Shown: in pieces, positions 58,473 through 64,000 of the stretch
How positions within the stretch are numbered: position 1 is the first letter of the stretch
How the letters are laid out: every line of letters begins with the position of its first letter
Origin: Gammaproteobacteria bacterium
GTDB lineage: Bacteria; Pseudomonadota; Gammaproteobacteria; Burkholderiales; Nitrosomonadaceae
Length of the DNA: 64,000 bases
Direction: 5' to 3'
Assembly (NCBI GenBank): GCA_015709635.1
Contig: CP054180.1
Coordinates: forward strand, 1,736,001-1,800,000
Notes under the pieces: model-generated
Told to the model about the DNA's origin: nothing
Databases searched by the model: none
Seen by the model: only the letters and a program-made list of their open reading frames with translations
Position numbers and translations under genes: made by a program

Positions 58473-59242
58473 CCGTTCAAATCGCTTTTCCGTTGATGTT
58501 GCCCTGTCGTCGGCTCCTCAATTGAGGCTTCATTCACTCTTTGCGCGACAGGTACCATTTTCTTTTTGGTATCCGGGCAATTTCTCCAATCCGGTTTGAT
58601 AATGCGCATGCCATGCATATGTTTAATTGCGTGCAAGAAATACACGCCTCCGGAAATCGGCCACCAGCGATCCCCCGCTGCTTCCATAAAGCTGAACCGT
58701 CTGCGCCATTTTTCCTGTTCAAATGGCGGCACATAGCAGCATAGCCGGCCGCCAGCCATTTCAAAGTCCAGTAGCTTCAACCAATCTTTAAGTCGCGATA
58801 GCGTCATAAAATGGCCATTCCACGGAAACTCCCGTCGTGTTGATTTCAGATAATGGCAGGCTCCCCACAAACTGAGCGGATTAAAGCCGGATATCACAAT
58901 ATGACCTTCCGCAATCAAAACCCGGTGCACTTCCCGCAAAATTTGATGCGGATTGGTATTAAACTCTAAAGTATGCGGCAGGATTACAAGATCGACGCTA
59001 TTGCTCTGAATCGGAAGAAAACTGGCTGTAGCACGCAACGAAACTTGCGCTTCAAGTCCCACGGAAAAGTGAAGCGGCATCCTGTTCAAGCGCAGAAAAT
59101 TAAATTGCGGCCAGCCGATTTGCACCGCATTGTAGCCAAAAATGTTCGCCACAACGTGATCAAAATAACGCTGCTCATGTTCAATCAGATATTGACCAAG
59201 AGAAGATTCAAACCATTGCTGAACATTTTGCACAGTTGTCAT
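58469..59242 (-). CDS. Class I SAM-dependent methyltransferase
   Basis: The 257-residue protein has a methyltransferase-11-like core with NSVDLVILPHTLEFNTNPHQILREVHRVLIAEGHIVISGFNPLSLWG near residues 82-128. The glycine-rich SAM motif is degenerate. It lies upstream of rnhA-dnaQ and divergent from gloB, as in many betaproteobacteria. The substrate is not known. Confidence 0.85.
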   Translation of the reverse strand: MTTVQNVQQWFESSLGQYLIEHEQRYFDHVVANIFGYNAVQIGWPQFNFLRLNRMPLHFSVGLEAQVSLRATASFLPIQSNSVDLVILPHTLEFNTNPHQILREVHRVLIAEGHIVISGFNPLSLWGACHYLKSTRREFPWNGHFMTLSRLKDWLKLLDFEMAGGRLCCYVPPFEQEKWRRRFSFMEAAGDRWWPISGGVYFLHAIKHMHGMRIIKPDWRNCPDTKKKMVPVAQRVNEASIEEPTTGQHQRKSDLNG

Positions 59243-59323
59243 TGATAGCTTTCTTGCATTTATACTACTGGATTGATTCGATTATAAAGCCGACGTTGTT
59301 ACAATTTTAAACATGGAAATATC

Positions 59324-60097
59324 ATGCTGAACATATACCCCCTTCCCGCTTTCCGCGACAATTATATATGGGTAATTCACAACCGGGATTATGCCGCCGT
59401 AATCGACCCGGGTACAGCATCTCCGGTAATAGATTATCTGCAGTCGGAAAAATTGCAACTCTGTGCAATTCTTATCACCCATCACCATAGCGACCATACC
59501 GGTGGCATAACGGAATTAACGCAACTATTCAATGTTCCGGTGTACGGTCCCGGCAACGAACCGATCAAGGAAGTTACGCATCCGCAACGGGAAAATGATC
59601 AAATCAAATTGGCGGAAATCGCACTCACGCTTTCAGTACTGGATATTCCCGGGCATACCCGGGGACACATTGCTTATTATGGATCCAAACCGTTCGCGAT
59701 GGTATTTTGCGGCGATACACTTTTTTCTTGCGGTTGCGGGCGAATTTTCGAAGGCAATGCGGTGCAAATGTATCAGTCTTTACAAAAGCTATGCCAATTA
59801 CCGGACGATACGCGTGTGTACTGCACCCATGAATACACCCTCAGCAACATTCGGTTTGCCAGAAAAGTCGATCCGGAAAACCGGGAACTGATCGAACTGG
59901 AAATTACCGCACGGCAATTACGCCAGCAAAACCTACCGACGCTCCCGACGACAATACACCTCGAGAAAGCAGTGAATCCTTTTCTCCGCTGCGATCAACA
60001 AGCCGTTATCGATTGCGCGCGACAGCGTGTGGCAATGGCGCTTCCGGATCCAGTAAGTGTTTTTTCGGTACTGCGGGAATGGAAAAATAATGTTTGA
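59324..60097 (+). CDS. gloB: Hydroxyacylglutathione hydrolase (glyoxalase II)
   Basis: GloB hydrolyses S-lactoylglutathione in methylglyoxal detoxification. The 257-residue metallo-beta-lactamase-fold enzyme has the THHHSDHTGG motif near residue 52, LDIPGHTRGHIAYYG near 108, VFCGDTLFSCGCGRIFEG near 127 and YCTHEYTLSNIRFA near 166. It is divergent from the methyltransferase and convergent with the P460 gene. Confidence 0.96.
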   Translation: MLNIYPLPAFRDNYIWVIHNRDYAAVIDPGTASPVIDYLQSEKLQLCAILITHHHSDHTGGITELTQLFNVPVYGPGNEPIKEVTHPQRENDQIKLAEIALTLSVLDIPGHTRGHIAYYGSKPFAMVFCGDTLFSCGCGRIFEGNAVQMYQSLQKLCQLPDDTRVYCTHEYTLSNIRFARKVDPENRELIELEITARQLRQQNLPTLPTTIHLEKAVNPFLRCDQQAVIDCARQRVAMALPDPVSVFSVLREWKNNV

Positions 60098-60120
60098 GAA
60101 GAACCGACTGATCATCAGTA

Positions 60121-60171
60121 AAAAGGCAATTTGACCCGTGCCGAGCACTATGAATCAAATTGCCTTATTTT
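60121..60171. terminator. Bidirectional terminator between gloB and cytochrome P460
   Basis: AAGGCAATTTGA pairs with TCAAATTGCCTT around a 20-base loop. ATTTT follows on the plus strand and TTTTT on the minus strand, so it can end both convergent genes. Confidence 0.85.
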
Positions 60172-60209
60172 CAGAAATATTGCGTGGCGATCGGTTGCCG
60201 CCGTTTTAA

Positions 60210-60803
60210 TTATTTCTTAGGTTTAGCTGCACGTAATACCGGATAGTACTGGGTAAACACCATGTCTTGCGCGGCATTTTCTTTATGGCAAGCTGCGCAA
60301 GCTTCGTCAGCCTGTATTGCACCTTCTTTGGCTTCATATGATGCGAAACCGAAGAACGCCCAGTTACCCGGTCTGTTCGCAAAACGCTTGGAATCTTTCA
60401 CTATCGCAGCGATTCCATTGAACTCTCCGGCGAAATAGCCATTTCCGCTAGGTGCCGATTTTGATCCTACACTGACCAATTCTTTGACAATAATCGTTCC
60501 ATCACGGAATTCACCGGTTTTTTTCCAGTGATTCCAACTGGTTGGATCGATATATACATTGTGAAATTCTGGGAATACCGCTTTACCGTCATTCATATCG
60601 TTAGGGGTAACAGGCGCGCCGATAAAAACCCATTCGCGATAACCTCTCGGCGTCAGCAATATATTATCTTTGTTAAAGGCGGCAAAATTATGATCTTTTC
60701 CGTGTGCATGATGTCCATCGGAAGCAATTACTGGGCTTGCCAGTACTAGCGATAACAATACCGGTGCAATACCACCTAATAACGTCTTTTTAATCTGTAA
60801 CAT
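60210..60803 (-). CDS. Cytochrome P460 family protein
   Basis: Cytochrome P460 is a periplasmic haem protein of ammonia oxidisers; the N. europaea enzyme oxidises hydroxylamine to nitrous oxide. The 197-residue protein has a signal peptide ending in VIA, an extra His-rich stretch (DGHHAHGKDH), the haem motif CAACH at residues 169-173, and Lys107 in GTIIVKEL at the haem-crosslinking position (Lys70 of mature N. europaea P460). Where that protein has the distal Glu96, this one has Ala132 (GIAAIVKDS). No operon partner is visible. Confidence 0.93.
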   Translation of the reverse strand: MLQIKKTLLGGIAPVLLSLVLASPVIASDGHHAHGKDHNFAAFNKDNILLTPRGYREWVFIGAPVTPNDMNDGKAVFPEFHNVYIDPTSWNHWKKTGEFRDGTIIVKELVSVGSKSAPSGNGYFAGEFNGIAAIVKDSKRFANRPGNWAFFGFASYEAKEGAIQADEACAACHKENAAQDMVFTQYYPVLRAAKPKK

Positions 60804-61104
60804 AATAAGCCCTTAAAATAGTTAAAGAAAGACAAAAAAACAGCACTAATGCATGCTGCTTTCTTTATGGTAGTCAGACATACTACCTTCGTCAAGAGGG
60901 TATGTCGTCTTAATAATCACCTACATAGCACAATGTTATCCATGTTATTCAGCGCTTTTTAGTTAAAATCCGGAAAAACATGATCATGGATTAAAACCTG
61001 CTGGCGCCATTTAGAAATCAATAAGATCATGATTAACATGGGCTCGCCACATTTGATCAACATATTTCAGTCAACAATTTTGCTCAATCAATACGGGAGA
61101 AAAA
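60804..61104. promoter_or_regulatory. Divergent intergenic region between P460 and an SDR gene
   Basis: This 301-base region holds the promoters of both divergent genes. It has several AT-rich patches (for example around 60925-60970), but no clear consensus promoter or operator could be assigned. AACGGGAGAAAA-like purine sequence precedes the SDR start. Confidence 0.3.
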
Positions 61105-61803
61105 ATGAAAACACTATTAATTACCGGCGCGAACCGCGGTATCGGGCTTGAGTTTGTGCGGCAATATGCCGCAGATGGCTGGCACGTTCTCGCCTGCTGC
61201 CGCAAACCGGCAACCGCCGATACACTTAACCGGCTAACCAGCCAGCATCCCGATCAGATCACCGTTCATGCGCTCGACGTAACCGACCACCAGCAGATCG
61301 CACAACTCGCCAACGCTTTATCCGGTCAGTCAATCGACTTGCTGATCAACAATGCCGGTGTCTATCCGCCGGCTCGCGGCGATACCTTCGGCAGAACGGA
61401 TTATGCCGCCTGGCAGCATGCGTTAGAGGTCAACACCATGGCGCCGCTGAAAATGAGTGAAACCTTTATCAAGCAGATCGCTCGCAGCGAGCTCAAAACC
61501 ATCGTCACCATCACCAGCAAAATGGGCAGCATCGCCGACAACCGCGGTGGCGGCAGCTATATCTACCGCTCCAGCAAAGCAGGTGTCAATATCGTAATAA
61601 AGAGCCTGTCGATCGATCTGAGTCCGCAAAAAATCATCGCCGTTGTGCTGCACCCCGGTTGGGTCAAAACCGACATGGGCGGCTCCGGTGCGTTGATCAC
61701 CGCCGAACAAAGCGTCACCGGCATGCGCCGCGTGATTAACAGCCTCACACTGCAGGATTCCGGAAAATTTTATGCATTCGATGGACAGGAAGTGCCGTGG
61801 TGA
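61105..61803 (+). CDS. Short-chain dehydrogenase/reductase, C-factor-like
   Basis: The 232-residue SDR has the NAD(P) motif TGANRGIGLEFVRQYA near residue 8, NNAGVYPP near 87, the catalytic Ser in TITSKMGSIADN and YRSSKAGVNIVIK (Tyr/Lys) near 155, and HPGWVKTDMGG near 190. It resembles the C-factor group. The substrate is unknown. Confidence 0.9.
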   Translation: MKTLLITGANRGIGLEFVRQYAADGWHVLACCRKPATADTLNRLTSQHPDQITVHALDVTDHQQIAQLANALSGQSIDLLINNAGVYPPARGDTFGRTDYAAWQHALEVNTMAPLKMSETFIKQIARSELKTIVTITSKMGSIADNRGGGSYIYRSSKAGVNIVIKSLSIDLSPQKIIAVVLHPGWVKTDMGGSGALITAEQSVTGMRRVINSLTLQDSGKFYAFDGQEVPW

Positions 61804-61951
61804 GATCTTTTCACTTAAGTGCTAATCCATACCTCGAAATGAATGCCATAAAGCCGCGATATTTTGCGATTGACCCGTTGTTTACCGTTCTATAATCCGC
61901 AAACTATGAAAATTGGTTTGCTCATCAGTAAATTTTCGCAAGGAGAATAAT

Positions 61952-63217
61952 ATGCCGAGTATCACGGACGACTATCGCATTGACGCTGTGCTCGCCGGCA
62001 GCGATATCCGCTGGGATGCGGGGCCGGGAGGAACTGTGGCATTGACATACAGTTTCATGTCGGCGTTGCCGGTTTATGCTGACCCGGCTCAGGATGGCAA
62101 TGGCTTCAGCGTGATGACCAATGATCAAAAAACCGCCGTGCGGGAAATCCTGGCTACGCTGTCGTCGCAATTCAACATCACTTTCCGCGAAGTGGGCGAC
62201 TCCGCTACATCGTACGGGCAGCTTCGCTTCGGCAATAATGCGCAAGCTGCGACATCCGGCTATGCCTATTATCCGGATAAACTGGCCGGCGACACCGCAG
62301 GGGATCTGTATATCAACAATGCAGCGGCGGTTTCGCAGACAACGCACGTGGTATCGGGTACCAATGCCTATTCGACATTGATCCATGAAATCGGGCATAC
62401 GCTTGGGCTCAAGCATCCCGGTAATTACAATGCAGCGGATCCCGGATCCACCAATGCCAACGATGGACCTTTTTTAACCGGCGTAGAGGATTCCGAGTTA
62501 TTCAGCATCATGTCGTATACCCAGCAGAGCCAGGGCCTCGAGCGGATCAATCTGGCGCCCTACGATTATGCGGCTTTGGCCTACCTCTATAATGCCAAAC
62601 CCGAACACACCGGCGACGACACTTACACACTCACTTCCGCCAGCGGTCGTAGCGTGCAGACCATCTACGATGATGGTGGCAGCGATACGCTTGATGCCTC
62701 GGCGCTGAATACCGCTGTTAATCTCAATCTGAATCCCGCCACACCCGGCACGCTCAGTTCGGTTGGTCTTACGCCGGACAATCAGGCGGCGATCGATAAT
62801 TTGTCATTGGGATTAACCACGGTGATCGAAAATGCCATCGGCGGTTCCGGCAACGATACACTGGTCGGTAACAGCGCCAGCAATACGCTGATCGGTAACG
62901 ACGGCAACGACACGCTGATCGGACAATTGGGCAACGACAGCATGACCGGCGGCGCGGGCTCGGATATCTTCGGATTGTCCAATGTCGGTTTTTATACCTT
63001 TCAGGATTTCGTTCCGGGCGTGGACAAAGTGGCGTTCGATACGAGGCTGGGTCTTACAAACTTCGCCGAACTGTCTCCCTATATCACCAGCATTGATACG
63101 CAAGGGGATGATATCGTCGTGCATTTTGTCGACAACATCGCCAGCATCACGTTTGTCGGCGTACTGCAACAATCGGCAGCGCTATCGGTCAGCGATGTGG
63201 TGTTCCAGGCTTTCTAA
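61952..63217 (+). CDS. Serralysin-like M10 metalloprotease with RTX repeats
   Basis: The 421-residue protein has the zinc motif HEIGHTLGLKH near residue 148 and the Met-turn SIMSYTQQSQG near 188. The C-terminal calcium-binding RTX repeats follow (GGSGNDTLVGN, GNDGNDTLIGQLGNDSMTGGAGSDIF) and a type I secretion-like end. It lacks a Sec signal peptide, so export through a type I (ABC) system is likely, although none is encoded nearby. Start at 61952 follows AAGGAG. Confidence 0.92.
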   Translation: MPSITDDYRIDAVLAGSDIRWDAGPGGTVALTYSFMSALPVYADPAQDGNGFSVMTNDQKTAVREILATLSSQFNITFREVGDSATSYGQLRFGNNAQAATSGYAYYPDKLAGDTAGDLYINNAAAVSQTTHVVSGTNAYSTLIHEIGHTLGLKHPGNYNAADPGSTNANDGPFLTGVEDSELFSIMSYTQQSQGLERINLAPYDYAALAYLYNAKPEHTGDDTYTLTSASGRSVQTIYDDGGSDTLDASALNTAVNLNLNPATPGTLSSVGLTPDNQAAIDNLSLGLTTVIENAIGGSGNDTLVGNSASNTLIGNDGNDTLIGQLGNDSMTGGAGSDIFGLSNVGFYTFQDFVPGVDKVAFDTRLGLTNFAELSPYITSIDTQGDDIVVHFVDNIASITFVGVLQQSAALSVSDVVFQAF

Positions 63218-63240
63218 ACCAGTATAAGGCCGGTTAGCTC

Positions 63241-63284
63241 GTTGATTACGTTCATGGCCCTCCCCCTTCATGAACGTAATCGAC
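63241..63284. terminator. Long hairpin between protease and RNase genes
   Basis: GTTGATTACGTTCATG pairs with CATGAACGTAATCGAC (15 of 16) around a 12-base loop. It lies between two convergent genes and may act as a terminator for both, although the following T-runs are weak. Confidence 0.6.
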
Positions 63285-63302
63285 TTGAGCAACCTTCAAT
63301 TA

Positions 63303-64000
63303 TTACTGACCGATCGCATCCACCCGGAAAGTATCTCCGCAGTTCGATTTGCCTTGCGGCGGCGCATTCACCAGCAATTTCTCGAGATCATCGCCCGGCT
63401 TCAAGTCAGCCGATAAATTCAACTGCACCTCGACCAGCATGCCTTGATTGCAACTCAGTTTGATCCTGTCTTTAGCGGCGGTTCCCAGCACGGCAACTAC
63501 ACGCGTAACAAAATCTTCCGTGCGGACCTGCTGGCCGATGCGGCGATTCATAAAATAAGCCGCCCCGGCATCGTTGAATTGACGCACCAGATCCGCCGCC
63601 AAATCAAAATAGCCTGCCATCGACCAACTCGCCTGACAAGTACCGTGTTTGAACCATTCATGACGTTCCAGACAGGAGCCCGACGTCACGCTGGGCATCA
63701 CTTCGGCCAGTGATGCAGTGGAATCGGCATCCAGTTGAACCGTCGGGTAATCACAGAAATTGCTTTTCTGTCCTTTGATATCACCGCAAAATCCATAGTT
63801 TGTGCCGCAACTCTTCTTATTCGGCCATAAGCCGTGCAACGTAAAATGCTTGGCCTGATAAACTTTGGGGTCGGTAATTTTGCACTCCGCCTTGTCCGGC
63901 TTGCCTTCGCAGAAAGCCGGTTGCCACGTCAACGCAAGCACGTAACTATCCGCTTGACCGGCGGTATTGCAACTACCGCCATGATTCCCGCCATTGCCCG
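63303..64000 (-). CDS. Ribonuclease T2 family protein, partial
   Basis: The frame runs off the right edge of the window, so the N-terminus is missing. The visible 232 residues include both RNase T2 active-site motifs, HFTLHGLWPNKKSCG and ERHEWFKHGTC, with the catalytic histidines, and many cysteines for disulfides. Such enzymes are secreted or periplasmic and degrade RNA. It is convergent with the protease gene. Confidence 0.9.
   Translation of the reverse strand, partial: GNGGNHGGSCNTAGQADSYVLALTWQPAFCEGKPDKAECKITDPKVYQAKHFTLHGLWPNKKSCGTNYGFCGDIKGQKSNFCDYPTVQLDADSTASLAEVMPSVTSGSCLERHEWFKHGTCQASWSMAGYFDLAADLVRQFNDAGAAYFMNRRIGQQVRTEDFVTRVVAVLGTAAKDRIKLSCNQGMLVEVQLNLSADLKPGDDLEKLLVNAPPQGKSNCGDTFRVDAIGQ

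Noticed and set aside
1..64000. CRISPR arrays, rRNA or tRNA genes, prophage genes
   Set aside because: No regularly spaced direct repeats, no rRNA or complete tRNA patterns, and no phage structural genes were seen.

Overview
The window is a chromosomal segment of an ammonia-oxidising betaproteobacterium, almost certainly Nitrosomonas. It carries a complete ammonia monooxygenase cluster (amoC-amoA-amoB-amoE-amoD followed by copC and a copD fusion), a cytochrome P460 gene, hopanoid genes and exosortase/PEP-CTERM-type proteins. No rRNA, tRNA or CRISPR array was found. The P460 protein has Ala where N. europaea P460 has its catalytic distal Glu, and amoA differs from the classical primer sequences. 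Both fit a lineage other than N. europaea, perhaps the N. oligotropha/AL212 side, but that placement is an inference.

Layout. 1-5.9 kb (+): the tail of an unidentified membrane protein gene, then a tightly overlapping cobalamin operon (cobO, bluB, cobQ, cobU, cobT, cobC, cobS). 6.0-13.6 kb (-): amoCAB, amoED, copC, copD and a small membrane protein gene upstream of amoC. 13.8-20.7 kb: a BaiN-like flavoprotein, a DUF2909 protein, miaA, a BON lipoprotein whose stop codon is hit by an IS5-family insertion, dapD and dapC. 20.7-21.4 kb: a gene-poor stretch with a candidate CRP-type-regulated small RNA and a MITE. 21.4-31.8 kb: a POT transporter, glutamine-dependent nadE, a flavin monooxygenase, selO, small enzyme-like proteins, and several Gly/Tyr/His-rich envelope proteins. 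32.1-41.2 kb: a BT1 transporter, an LsrG-like/iron-ADH pair, a PEP-CTERM protein, dienelactone hydrolase, a GlcG/HbpS protein, holB-tmk, ampD and a DASS transporter. 41.2-43.0 kb: a small accessory islet with a RelE/HigB-like toxin-antitoxin pair and an AT-rich RelA/SpoT-domain synthetase gene. 43.1-64 kb: mutarotase, purT, queG, tsaE, amiC, an Mla-type lipid transport operon, lptM-lysA, squalene synthase-like plus hpnA, cheY-cheZ, dnaQ-rnhA-methyltransferase, gloB, cytochrome P460, an SDR, a serralysin-like protease and a partial RNase T2.

How the genes work together. The amo cluster encodes the copper enzyme that starts energy metabolism. CopC/CopD and AmoE/AmoD probably supply or manage copper for it, and P460 acts on the reactive nitrogen intermediates. 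The cob genes cover lower-ligand synthesis and nucleotide-loop assembly, suggesting corrinoid completion or salvage unless ring-synthesis genes lie elsewhere. dapD, dapC and lysA make diaminopimelate and lysine, and amiC and ampD turn over the peptidoglycan that uses it. The Mla operon, the hopanoid genes and the secreted or surface proteins maintain the envelope. The strongest leads for new biology are the candidate small RNA at about 20.93-21.05 kb, the RelA/SpoT protein beside a toxin-antitoxin pair, the 22-bp out-of-frame tandem repeat at the start of the PEP-CTERM gene, and the apparently non-redox thioredoxin-like tail of the CopD fusion.
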